A program made the position numbers and the translations under genes. This document shows, one piece after another, positions 10,752-21,900 of a stretch of DNA of 64,000 bases; the stretch's first letter is position 1; every line of letters begins with the position of its first letter. This DNA comes from Parelaphostrongylus tenuis (lineage: Eukaryota; Nematoda; Chromadorea; Rhabditida; Metastrongylidae): positions 1 to 64,000 of the forward strand of contig JAHQIW010000876.1 of NCBI GenBank assembly GCA_019055375.1, given 5' to 3'. The notes beneath the pieces were generated by a model, which was given only the letters and a program-made list of their open reading frames with translations, searched no databases and was not told the origin of the DNA.

Positions 10752-11330
10752 TTAGGCGGACTTCTTCAAGATTGAAGGAGAATCGGTCTCGACCGGCATC
10801 CTACGGCGCTCATAAGCAAAAGCAAATGCTTGAACAGCAATCGAAGGAATACGTGAAATGTTCGAAGACCTTTGCCGAAGGCGAATGCGAAGACTTGACT
10901 CGACCGCCGACGTGAGCGCATACCAAGAAAACAGCAACTTATTGATCGATGCTGAGGTCAATAGGAAGTCGGTCTTGGGATTACATCACGGATGACAGCT
11001 ACTGAGAAGAGACATCAATGAGGATTAGGTCCATACCAAATCGAAGACCTAATCGATAAGTAGATCACAAGTCACCATGTCACACTACTGCGACGATTTG
11101 CCCTCGAGTTAGAAGGGCGTTGAACTTTAACCCTCCGGGAATGCGGCAGGGTTTAAGTTTACTGCCAGTACTAAATGTCCTAAGTGAAACAATATGCTTC
11201 CGGTGTTCCTTACTTAATGAGGTCAGGAAAAACTCACTGGTCGGACGGTCGATGGCAGCTAGATTTTCCTCGTCGGCGTCGTGACGAACGATAGCCTCAT
11301 CCTGACCAGTCGACATCTACAACATAAGCG
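10752..11330. other. GC-rich stretch with broken open frames
   Basis: Fragments on both strands look protein-like (plus: EMFEDLCRRRMRRLDSTADV at about 10855; minus: DEAIVRHDADEENLAAIDRP near 11240), but stops break them and no phased splice chain was found. It may be a decayed retroelement or exons of an unresolved gene. Confidence 0.3.
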
Positions 11331-11361
11331 TCATTTCAGCTGCTAACGGAATATCGAACGA

Positions 11362-11823
11362 TTGGCGCCAAGAAAGAGAGAGGTCGAATTCTGGATGAGC
11401 TCAAGATTTTCAGAGCGGGGAAAGGAAGGATCCATGGATGAGAAGGCTAAGGAAAAGAACATTGAGAGGTTGATCTCCTCTCGTCGAGTCGCTCAAGGGC
11501 TACAGGGAAAAGAGACGCGGTCCAAGAAACCCGAAAAGAACATGAGTGACCTACCAAGCCGAACCCTACCTCCCGACGAAACGTCTCGAAAAATGAGCGG
11601 AGAATTCAAAAATTTCTGCCTCGACTCGAAAGCGGGCAAACTCGTCCGCCCGCGGGTGATTACGGTATCTTTCGTCGGGCCATCCAAACGAAAGACATCT
11701 ACAATTCAGCGAATACATCTACAATCAGATTTAAAAATGAAGGAAGGAATGCCTCAATGTTTGAAGACTATGTCGAAAGTGGAGAGGGCAGAAGAATGCC
11801 GCTTTTCCCTTTGCTTTTTCTGA
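11362..11823 (+). CDS. Candidate Lys/Glu/Arg-rich frame, unrecognised
   Basis: A 153-codon open frame with strong codon regularity and a charged composition. It begins near PRKREVEFWMSSRFSERG; the middle is KEKNIERLISSRRVAQGL and the C-terminus is VERAEECRFSLCFF. No known domain was recognised. It follows the broken frames at 10752-11330 and ends at an F6 element. It could be part of a retroelement or a genuine exon; no splice partner was placed. Confidence 0.28.
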   Translation: MAPRKREVEFWMSSRFSERGKEGSMDEKAKEKNIERLISSRRVAQGLQGKETRSKKPEKNMSDLPSRTLPPDETSRKMSGEFKNFCLDSKAGKLVRPRVITVSFVGPSKRKTSTIQRIHLQSDLKMKEGMPQCLKTMSKVERAEECRFSLCFF

Positions 11824-11827
11824 TAAT

Positions 11828-12212
11828 GATATAGCCTGACTTGAGCCATTTGTGAGGTCTGAGAAGTGTTAGAAGGCGCCTGTTTCGTCCTCAAGGACTC
11901 TTCAGTAGCATAGTCCTTCAGTCCAACTGATCCTTGACGAATGCCAGTTGAAAAAAGCGATCGATTGGAGAGGTATGATTCATTTTAGCAGCGACAAGCT
12001 CGACTGCTGGTTTCTGCAATATCAGGGGATTCCGTTATTTGACTTGCGGTGATCTATTATTCGGCGTCGATTCCTTTATAGAGGAGTATAGCCCAAGGGA
12101 TCGGCTAAACCGAGGGACTATGCTGCTGAAGAGTCCAGGAAAAACGCAAAAGGCGCCTATCTAGAACTCAGACCTCACAAACGGCTCAAAGGGTGTTACA
12201 TCATTGTCAGAC
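11828..12212. mobile_element. F6 element with about 100-bp terminal inverted repeats
   Basis: The left arm GAGCCATTTGTGAGGTCTGA, continuing through GACTCTTCAGTAGCATAGTC, is mirrored on the right by GACTATGCTGCTGAAGAGTC and TCAGACCTCACAAACGGCTC. The centre has no open frame. A partial copy of one end occurs near 3695-3760. Confidence 0.75.
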
Positions 12213-12280
12213 TATCACCCCTTTTATGTACAAGGTCCATAAAAAAGTGGTAGAATGGAGAGGTTTCCTTTTTTTTTATA

Positions 12281-12864
12281 TTAGGTCGCTCCATGAGTCT
12301 CGACACTAGGGAAATAGGCACCAAATTTAATAGTCAAAAGTGATTAAAACTGCATGATTTTAGTATCGTTCAACTGCTCATTTTCTTGCGAACATTTTGG
12401 TATACACTTGCCTACACATGCTTCAATGATGGAGCTGTCTTGGGAACAAATTTGCTTGCTACTCATACACGAATGGCGCGCAGAGATAAATGCTAGTGAA
12501 GCGGCGCGCAAGATTGAACTTCATGTTGACGGACCGGGCTCGACTGATCCTCGAGATTGTTCTCTCCATCTTTGAACTGGGCGGACCACTTCCTAGCCGT
12601 CCTTTTTGTAACCATATCATTGTCTAAAGCTCCATTAATCTTGTACGATGCTTCACTAGCCTTTTCACCTGCGCTCCGTTTGTGCGTGAGTACCAAGCGA
12701 ATTTGTTCCCAAGACAGCTTCATCTTAAAGCAAAAATGGACAAGCTGTATATCAATTTGTTTGCAAGAAAATGCGCAATTGAACGGGCCAGAAACTTTGA
12801 CTTTAATCATTTTTAGTTAATAAGTTTAATGTGTTTTAGTGCCAAAACTTATGGAATGACCTAA
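12281..12864. mobile_element. Palindromic mariner element M4, near complete
   Basis: The ends TTAGGTCGCTCCATGAGTCT and CCAAAACTTATGGAATGACC are inverted and flanked by TA. Both arms code for the transposase N-terminal region in opposite directions. The minus arm (12810-12493) reads MKLSWEQIRLVLTHKRS and then TARKWSAQFKDGENNLEDQ, a helix-turn-helix region, before running into antisense of the other arm. There is no DDD catalytic domain. Confidence 0.85.
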
Positions 12865-13560
12865 TATTTTCTTCAAAGCCTCCAAATTAGTTTCTTTTCA
12901 AAAATCCGTCACCACATGCACTTTGCTTGCATTTCTATACTCGAAAAAAAGAAGACTCTCAACTCAGTCACAGCCCTTCCATGGAAAGCTATGAATTTAC
13001 CAGTTTTGCAGATTGAAGTGTATTACCATAGCTAGCAGCTCTGTTTACTGTTTTACAGCTTACCTAGCGAACTATAGCTATACTAGTACAACAGCTAGCT
13101 ATGTCATTACTAAGTGACCCTTTGCGGGCGATGAGGGTCATTTTGACCCTCAAATTCTTAAAGGTATTTTTGCACTGAACAAGGCTTTCTGTAGTAAATT
13201 CAGGTGATTATTCGGAAGTTTGAATCTCGAGGATTCAAAAACTTTGCCTGGTTTCCTAAAAGGCCTCCATACTAGGCTGTAGCAGCTATAATAGAGTTTT
13301 TACACTTGGTTTGCCTATTTGCTCAGCTAAAGTCTGGGAATCACTTATTATTGTACTACACCAAGCTCATTCAATAGCCCAAATCTCGACGAACTCGAAT
13401 TTCAAGCTAGTTCTCGAAAGGATTTCCACAGCGCACTGTGAGAGCGAAAATAAGATTATGTTCCACATTCGGAGTTTCCTTTGCAAGTATGAGTTATATA
13501 TGCACGAAAAGTATTCATACTTGTACATGAACTCATGTCCTATTAAAACTGTATAAGAAG
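12865..13560. repeat. F5-type repeat next to mariner M4
   Basis: This stretch contains GATGAGGGTCATTTTGACCC, AATCTCGAGGATTCA and CCCAAATCTCGACGAACTCG. The same order of motifs follows the mariner end at 57320-58010, so the mariner end and its flank were copied together. Confidence 0.65.
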
Positions 13561-14275
13561 TCCAAAATATTGCTTTAGACGAAAAAAATCTTTTTCAAAG
13601 AATGAAAACGGCGCACCATTGTTGTTCGCAATGGATTGAGCCAAATTAAGCCTGTAGAAGTAGAGGGACGATGGAGAGTTCAGAGAAGAACAAAATCGAT
13701 CCGTCATATCTTATGGCTATAGAAAGTAATACAGGAGTAGTCACTCAATAGATCATCTATCGTCACAGTGTTTAATCAACAAAGATCTTCTTAATCAATA
13801 TCTCAGAGACGTGATCGTCGTCAGAATAAACTAAAACAATACAAAACGATGGTATATCATGATAAGATATTCAGAGGCCCTACGGAGAGTAATGAGCACA
13901 AGTCCTATGGACATAATCGTTTGGTCGATAGCCCTACAAACCCATTGATTTCGATCGAATACCAGTTGAAAGTGGTCATAAAGATCAGATTTATCTAGTT
14001 GTTGATTATTTTTGCTTATTTATAATTATAAGTGCATGTATAACGGACTGGATACAATTCACTCTACAATACCCATAGCTGTTGAATCACGTACATGGTG
14101 CGATCTATCCTTCTGAAATTCTCTCTTCGAAGTTACTTCAGGCTCGAACGGATCCCGCAAACCCTATCGCGATAACCGGTCTACTATTCAATTAAGCATT
14201 CGGTGTTGATCATCCTCATAGGGGATGAGCCATGCATGTGATTCCATCCACAGTATCGTAGAGGTGACTCACTAT
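13561..14275. other. No recognisable feature
   Basis: Only short frames, no repeat match to the rest of the window and no phased exon were seen. Confidence 0.5.
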
Positions 14276-14398
14276 AATATATACATATAGTTGTTTATAT
14301 ATATAAATGTATACACACAAGCATATACATGTACATGCAATCATATATACATATATATGCACATATACGTGCATTTACATATACACATACATATATGT
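14276..14398. repeat. AT/ACAT-rich microsatellite tract
   Basis: Imperfect TATATA and ACATATAC units run for about 120 bp and end directly at the S-beta head. Confidence 0.85.
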
Positions 14399-14399
14399 T

Positions 14400-14620
14400 G
14401 GGACGCCCGTGACCGAGTGGCTGTGATGTTCGTCGCGGCGCCGGTGGGGCCGAGCTCCACTCCCGATACTTTGCGGCAATCAACAACAACGCCCTAAGGA
14501 ACGCGAAGACAGGTTATCCTCGAGAAGGCAAGGAGACATGCTCGACCAGTATTCTACGTCATTCAAAAAGAAGGCGAAGAAAAACGAATCGAATGTTAGA
14601 AGTACTGGTATCCGCACAAT
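14400..14620 (+). repeat. S-beta SINE
   Basis: The head GACCGAGTGGCTGTGATGTT is followed by the body GGTTATCCTCGAGAAGGC, and ACCAGTATTCTACGTCATTC leads to the tail TACTGGTATCCGCACAA. Confidence 0.65.
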
Positions 14621-14667
14621 AAAATGATGGTGACGAGTCGCGTAAATGAATGAAATAAATAATCAAA

Positions 14668-14925
14668 TAATATATGCATACGATAGAGGATAGAGCTCTT
14701 GGCATTAATCATTGCCTGAGGGACACCTTGTATCCGACTTTATCAAGTATCGACTTTGAGGCAAGTGAATGTATATCTGGCTTTTACAATAATCGTAGTG
14801 GGCGACCCCTTAGTAAATCAGTGCTGCTACTCGGAGAAGATGAAGACTGCTTCACCTCGATGTATGTTCGAACCAAAGACCACTTGAGTACTACAAAGTA
14901 CCTCTGACCAATGCGTTATAGAAGC
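14668..14925 (-). repeat. S-alpha SINE, decayed
   Basis: The tail is at the left (GGATAGAGCTCTTGGCATTA) and the head at the right (CCTCTGACCAATGCGTTATA). Internal deletions are visible against the 54236 copy. Confidence 0.6.
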
Positions 14926-15307
14926 CAGGGGGACTATTAAAATCTACAAACCCCTGTCTACAATATCTGAGTTACTATATTTTACCACATTGAGATTTTG
15001 ATTCTACGGTATCAATTGCACATATTTCTCTAATTTCTTTTTTTTTGTTTGTCAAGAATCTGTATTTCGATCACAAAGGTAATTTACAAGGCGCGATTAT
15101 GTTCAGTACAGTAGTGTTCCACTGCTTTTGTATTGGACGTCTCAAAAACCTGAATTTTGTTTGCGAATTTCCGACACTCTCTAGAAAAATAGCAAGCTTT
15201 TAGAGCTGGTTATGCACTGGTTTCAATTCAGTGCTCGTGTGTCAACGAGAATATTTTGTAGATATTTTCTATGTTTTGAAGATTATTTCGTCGAACTGGT
15301 CAGTCTT

Positions 15308-15867
15308 ATCAGATCGTTTCATGAATTTTGGCACTACAGTAAGAAACACCAAATATACCATCTAGGAGCACTTAAGATTATTTTTGAACAGTTTGACACA
15401 CAATTTGCATATGCTTGGTTTGAGATGGGGCTATTTTGGAAACAAATTCGCTCGCTAGTGAAGCACGAATGGTGCGTAGGGAAAATGCTAATGAAGTGGC
15501 GCCCAAGATTGATGGAGCTTCCTGTGGGCGGCCCAAATGTGACTGATCCAACAGACTGTTCTCTCCAGCCTTGAACTGGGCAAACCACTTTCTAGCCGTC
15601 CCTTCTGCAATCGTATCATCGCCTCAAGATCCATTAATCTTACAAGCCGCTTCACTAGCATTTTTCCCCTACGCGCCATTCGTGCATCAGTATACTGAAT
15701 TGTTTCCCAAACAGCTCCAATTTGGAGCAAGTATAGGCAAATTGTGGACTAAATGATCGCAACAAATGCACAATTGAGCGATATTTAAATCATGGAAATG
15801 ACGATTGCTTAGGTTCAATGAATTTGGTGTTTATTGCTCTAGTGCCAAAACTTATGGAATGGCCTAA
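15308..15867. mobile_element. Palindromic mariner element M5
   Basis: The left end has TTTTGGCACTACAGTAAG and the right end CCAAAACTTATGGAATGGCC. Both arms carry the transposase N-terminal frame (plus: WKQIRSLVKHEWCVGK; minus: MARRGKMLVKRLVRL and following), and the catalytic part is absent. Confidence 0.8.
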
Positions 15868-16059
15868 TATTTCACTCATTATTCATCACTAACTTTTGCG
15901 AGAATGTCATTGAGTGATTCTAATTTCGTCCTTCTCTTCCTTGAGTTGAAGGCTCGTTCCCGTGAATTCATCACTGATCTTGTGAAAGGATCAAAGGATA
16001 ATACGCCTTGCGTCGATTTCCCCGCATTACACTCCATTTATATGATACCGAAGTGAGTG

Positions 16060-16215
16060 GTTCTGGCCCACGCTTGTTAGGAACTGTACCGAGGCCGTAA
16101 AACTCTCATTCTAATTGGCTTGCCATTGAGGAATGGAAGGATTGGATAACTTCGGGCAAAGGAATGAAACATTGACTACGACTGCAAGGCATTTCTTACC
16201 ACTGCGCTACATGTA
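16060..16215 (-). repeat. tRNA-derived SINE fragment
   Basis: In reverse complement the head reads ATGTAGCGCAGTGGTAAGAA (box A), followed by a weak box-B stretch and a body that does not match S-alpha closely. Confidence 0.45.
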
Positions 16216-16639
16216 GTTTTTTTTTATAAGGATCAGCTAATGTTCCTACTTACTACGCACGTTGTGGACATTCAGACTAAGCACAGGATAGGAATATCAA
16301 GTCTAATTATGGTTGACGTGCTATTTTTCAAGAGATATACATCTTCACCTTGTTTGTGCATCTCGTTGCTTGATAGATTCGCAGAGAACCAGTTTTGGAC
16401 GAAGCAAAAGCCGGTCAGTTGCCCGGTAGAGTATTATTTATAACATCGTCGCCAGCACCTATTACCGAACAAGGTCATTCCATCTCTATGTTCATTATGG
16501 TACTGAACATAACCGAAAGCTGAACAGAAATGAGCACGATCCTTCACCCTTTGATTAGAAAAGTCAAGCATTTTTGATTTTCATATGAGATTTTCCATTG
16601 TCTTCCCCACTGCTTTTCTTTGAAGTGATCAGCAAAGAC

Positions 16640-16790
16640 ACTAAAGCACCCGGCGTTAATCAGTCTCTGAGGAATGCGCCATGCATTCGTCTTCATCTTG
16701 CGTCGTATAAGGTGATTGAATAAATATATAGCCTTTACAATGGCTCGCGGTGGCCTACCGATGTATCAAGTCGGTACTTTGCGAAGAGTG
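16640..16790 (-). repeat. S-alpha SINE tail fragment
   Basis: GAGGAATGCGCCATGCATTC and GGCTCGCGGTGGCC are present, but the tRNA-like head is missing. Confidence 0.55.
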
Positions 16791-16988
16791 TTTCTGACAA
16801 ACTGAGAAACAACTGGTCTTTTTAATCCATAGCTCAGCTTCGCCATTATTTTCCCCAGATGCTTGCGAATACTTTGTCCCGAGAACACTTTCAATGTAGG
16901 TATATTGTGCTAGAACAATGCTCAGAAAATTTACATTTATTAAGAAGAAAAACTTTACTTCGTTAACTAAGTTCAATGCTAGATTCAA
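16755..16988 (-). CDS. Candidate exon, unrecognised
   Basis: The minus-strand frame reads YIESVLGTKYSQASGENN and then GEAELWIKKTSCFSV. The codon use is protein-like, but the frame ends inside an S-alpha fragment and no acceptor-donor pair with matching phase was placed. It may be an exon of an unresolved minus-strand gene or chance. Confidence 0.22.
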   Translation of the reverse strand: MNLALNLVNEVKFFFLINVNFLSIVLAQYTYIESVLGTKYSQASGENNGEAELWIKKTSCFSVCQKHSSQSTDLIHR

Positions 16989-16989
16989 T

Positions 16990-18950
16990 GCTATATCCCT
17001 ATAATAATTGTGTTTTACTGGAATAATGGAAAGAAACTGATCTGCAACACTACGTGAAAAGCCTAGCTAATGCTTTATAATTTCCTAGATGAATAATTAT
17101 TTGGGTAAAACTGTGTGCATTTTGTCTTCCTTCTAGAAGAAATTGGCTCTAAGATAACGTGCACCTCTCTCACTGAAGACTTAGCCGTTGTGAATGAAAC
17201 TTTACATTCAAAACTCCATATCAACTTTTTATGAACCTTTCATAGGAACGTAGTTACGTTCTCATTAATATTGCCTATCAGAGATGCTGTTGTTGATCTC
17301 AGGCCATCGACTTCGATGAGACATAAGAGAACTTCTATGAGTGAATGCTGTGGCAAACTGGTCAGTGTGCAGTGATCGACGTGGTTGGATATAAGCACAA
17401 TATTTGATGTACTCCACGCACTAAACCGAGTCATTTAAGACAAAAAGTTAGTCCACGTGGTTCAATATATTTTTAGCGCAGACAATTAACAATGAAAATC
17501 TCCTCAGTCATAACATAGAAAGGAACATAGCGTAACGACTGAAGGTGTCAACTATTCGCCCACATAAGGATTGGTTCAATCTAGCTATCTGAGCTGACCA
17601 AACACATCAGTTCTTTTGGCGATAGGTAAATCAGCGCTAGACTTGTTTGGGAATTTCATAGTAGTCGCCGTTCTAAGATTTGCACTATTCTCCGAATGAA
17701 TTCTCATCAGGCACATCGTTTTACGATTTTATCCGATGAGGTTCAGTTCTTAGACTGTATCGCCTCTTGCGGTTGGTTATGTATGGAATTGGATTGGGGT
17801 CGATCGTAGCGGTATAAGCGCTGGTCGGCGGCTTTGCATGGCTGGGTACATCAAAGCGAACGTGATGGAGGCGTGACCATAGATCCTCATTTGCTTTCGT
17901 TCTGACGAATTCGGCTAGATGTTATTCTACATCCTCATCGTTGTTCTTCTACCCATAATCATCAACTCCCAGGTGACTACTTATTAGCCTTTACATAGTA
18001 ACGATAAGACTCAATTATACTCAAATGTGCCTTTCACTGCCGGTCACAATGACCTCGTTCACAATGGATATTGAGAATTTACGGTCTAGGCGAGGTGCAA
18101 ACTTTTGACAATTTTTCCTCCAAAAAAAGAGGATTATCACTAGAAAGTTAGATATAAGCCTAAGCTTAATGCTCAGTAGTAGAGCAGGAAATCGTTTTTG
18201 AAAGATGAAGGAAGTCTACTGTATCACAATTTCAGTGCACATTTAGATTGTCACAATAACATAGACAATGCAAAATTTGAAGTTTGATCTGAAATCCCCC
18301 AATATTACTTATAAAAAGTGTTGGGTTGCAGGAAATCGAGGTTGGCCAGATAATTTCTGAAATTTAGCCTACTCCAATAATTGAAATCGCTTTACACAGG
18401 CATCAATAGCTAATTATTTCCTCTCATCCGGTCTCGCAGTGCCAAATTTCGTAGGCTGTGATTTGTCCACATAGTTGGACATAGTACTGTAACATTACGC
18501 CAATGATGTAAGAATCCATGATCAGGTATGCCGCAGTGATGTAGAAAATAATGATTAGAAGGATTTACAGAATATGTGAAGACGATATTAATAAAAAAAA
18601 TAAAGAGTAAAAAACAGAGACGCCTTTGAACAGCCAGATCATCGACTACTTTTGAATGGCTACCGAACGTCGTTAATGACCAGTATCAAAATCGCTCGTA
18701 TGATGTTCTTCAGCGCTCGTAAAGCAATTCTAATGTCAATTTCAGAACGTTCAAACATGTTTATTGCAGAAAACTCTTTATAACTTTTTTTGTACATGCT
18801 TAAATATAAACGAGTCCCGACGGATGTTTCTGTTCTAATACGGGTTTCTTCTGCATGGCTCGTCCCTTCCTTTGGTTTCTCAGCTTGCAGCATGCAAACA
18901 ACCAAGCGACAAATCGTTCACGACACGTATAGTTTGTGTTTTCGATTTCA
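16990..18950. other. Upstream region of the seven-exon gene, no clear feature
   Basis: Only short frames are seen. An in-frame extension of the first assigned exon runs upstream to about 18790, with an ATG (MQTTKRQIVHD) near 18892 preceded by TTCTCAGCTTGCAG. The true 5' end of the downstream gene could be here or further upstream. Confidence 0.35.
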
Positions 18951-18951
18951 G

Positions 18952-21900
18952 ATGACTCTGTCACCATTGATAGGATTTTTACATCCGGATAATGTGCATC
19001 GAATGACGGACCTTGCTGTCGAATTATCCAGTTTAGCGGCGCGTTCGATAACGAAAAATGAAAAAGACGTCGCGTAAGTGGTTATACTGATAAATTCAAG
19101 CTTTATCAACTGGATGAGATTGCGAATTGTTAATTTTACTGCTATGGCAAAAGCGAGCCTTCGGTTTCTTTATTTAACAATTTGTAGTTGAAAAGATGAA
19201 ACTTTCGCTATTGATCTATATTTGCGGGATTTGCCAACATCTGACTCTATTTGTGGCATCGTAGAGGTTATTGAATGCATATCTGCTCAGTACAATGATT
19301 TGCAGTTGTATACCAGTCTATCACGTATGTGTGCTTATCCTAAGAAACAATTCTGATATTGATTTGACAAACTCAAAAAGACGGGAGCTTTGGTTCCTTG
19401 GTGTTGGTGATCCAACCCCATGTGTGTCCTGAGGGTCTACTCCGCCCTTTGCGATATGCGCGCTTTTCTGCATAGTTGCTGCATAGTTGCTCATTAGGAT
19501 ATTTCAGGATTACTCATTGATCGCACTTGTCAGTAATATCAACTACAAATTTTGTAGAATTATCAGTGATTATGATATCGATTGGTTATTTTAAGCGGAC
19601 ACAGAAAAGTTTGTTTGGCTTCTTCACGAGTCAGGACACTGTGTAGTTTCGCTTATTCGCACGAGCATCACGCTTTTGGTACTATGATCTTCCTTTAGTG
19701 TTTGTAGAGATATGATAGTTAAGAGTGACTCAGTAATAATTGCTACAGCACAAACTCATTCTTGGATGAACTTCCAAGAATGCAGAACATTATATCAGCT
19801 TGAGTTACCCGCGCCAATGGATAACCGGAGCTGTGTACAGCACGTTGAGACCCAGAAACCATCTTCATTAAACACAAAAAATTTTCTGATTCCATGCGTC
19901 AAACTCTATCTAAAGGGGCTCTACTCTTGGCTGAATCGTTTGAAAGCGCGTAGAAAATTCATGTCAAATGTTACATATTTGGTTAATTATATGATTTTGA
20001 GAAGCAAACTTTTGAAAACAGCAGTAGAGCCATGACAACCTTATGACACGATTTTTTTGCTATGATATCATATTCCATCTTTGAATACCGCTGTTACCGA
20101 CGCTTTCAAACTTCAAATGAGCGACATTCCAATTTTTGAAAAACATTTTTAGCTTCCAGACTCACGAGCCGATGAACCTAATGTGAAACACATGTGTTTG
20201 CTTGTTTTTTCTAATTCATTTTACATAGTGCATTGTGACGAGCATTTCTACACAATAAGTATAAACTTTCTCTCTTTATCACGAAAAATACTCGCTATGT
20301 TTTCCTTCTGCCAACAACTTTGTTTCATTTTTCGGATACACTTTCGATTTGTCATTGCGACTTATCTCAGCAGTGGTGTGATGATTTCGATTCGATTTCA
20401 TCGGCTATAATCGTAGCTCAAAATAGGACTTCTCCGCTGAAGACCCATAAAGACTTCTTTGATTTCCTGGATAACATACAAAAGTCGTGGAAAAGTCTAT
20501 AATCCACGCATACTAAATTTTCAATGTTTGCTTTTTGTAGTCTTGTCATTGATGATTAGGTTTCTTGTTAGCCCAAGTTACTTGCTGAGTTGAAAACACG
20601 AGTGGGTTGTAGTAAAGAGTAGACTTTGCTCTATCCAATTCAAAGAGTGAGTACAGTCCTTAGAAACTAATGTTCAATTTTCGAAGTTGTTTAAAACAAA
20701 ATTTTGCGTATAAAATAGAAATAGGACCTAATTCTCCAGCATCCCAGTCATGTCCAATGAGGTGCAAACATTAACAAGGCATTCGCAGATATCATTGTTA
20801 TCTAATGGATTAAAAGGAAAGGGTAGGTAGTGGCGAAAATGTCGATTATCATAAGCATGGTGCCGATTTGACCCTTACCTGGCCTCACTAAACCTCTCAT
20901 TTCCCCGGTGCCTGGAACCTGGTAACGGACTTATCGGAAAATTTGATTCCTTGAAGTTCAATTGGAAATAGACTTTCGCCTGTCAAATGCGTACTCCAAG
21001 AAAACTGACTTGACCAACAATTAACGATCTGAAGAATATGACGACAGAACACAACGAGCAGCCGAACCCACACGTGAAAAGTGCAAAGACCTTGGAAATT
21101 GGCGGATGCAAAGAAACAAATCATGTGGAAGAAGCAGTGGGATCCTCATAGTGGCTGTGAAAGACGTCTCCTTCCAGAAAAGTAAACGAAATACAGCCCC
21201 TTAAATTGCTCTCACTTTAAAATACGAGCCTAAACAAAAAGGGCACAAAATATGTTTGACAACTTTAGCGCTGATAAGGATGTGAACTGCTTTTAGCTCA
21301 CACCGCACGCTATGTGAGCGGCGGCGTAGCGCGGCGGGAAGTCTTAATAATCGCGCGTTGCAATGGAAACATGTGAATTTATTTGGTAATTCGAGGGACT
21401 GAGGGTATATTTTCGTGATGAAATGATGAAGTATAGCAGAAGAGACTTCTATAAAAAGTATTGTAGTCAGAAAAGTGCCCATGTATCGAAAAAACACCTA
21501 CGCTTCGACGAGAAAAGCACATTGTTGTCAAAGGAAACGTATTTACAACTGTAATTATTCGTTTCTTTCTTTTTAACTAGTTAACATCGTTTCATTCTTT
21601 TTCATCTATCTGTAGTCATTCGATAGCTTGAGAAATGCCCATTCTCCAATCAAGTCTGCTTTGTGAAATGACTTTTCTTAGTATGTTCTACTAACGAATA
21701 AAGCTAACGTTACTCAAGCAGAGTTCATTTTCCAATTTCACAAGGGATTTTTTTGCTTTTCATAGTAAAATTTTGCATATCCCTGAGAGAACTGAGTGGT
21801 GAGCGAAAGCACGACTTCAAACGGGAGTCAAACCACGTTTCATCTATACTGGGGAAGTGTGTTACCACTACACCACCGACGTACATTCGCGCCACCACTC

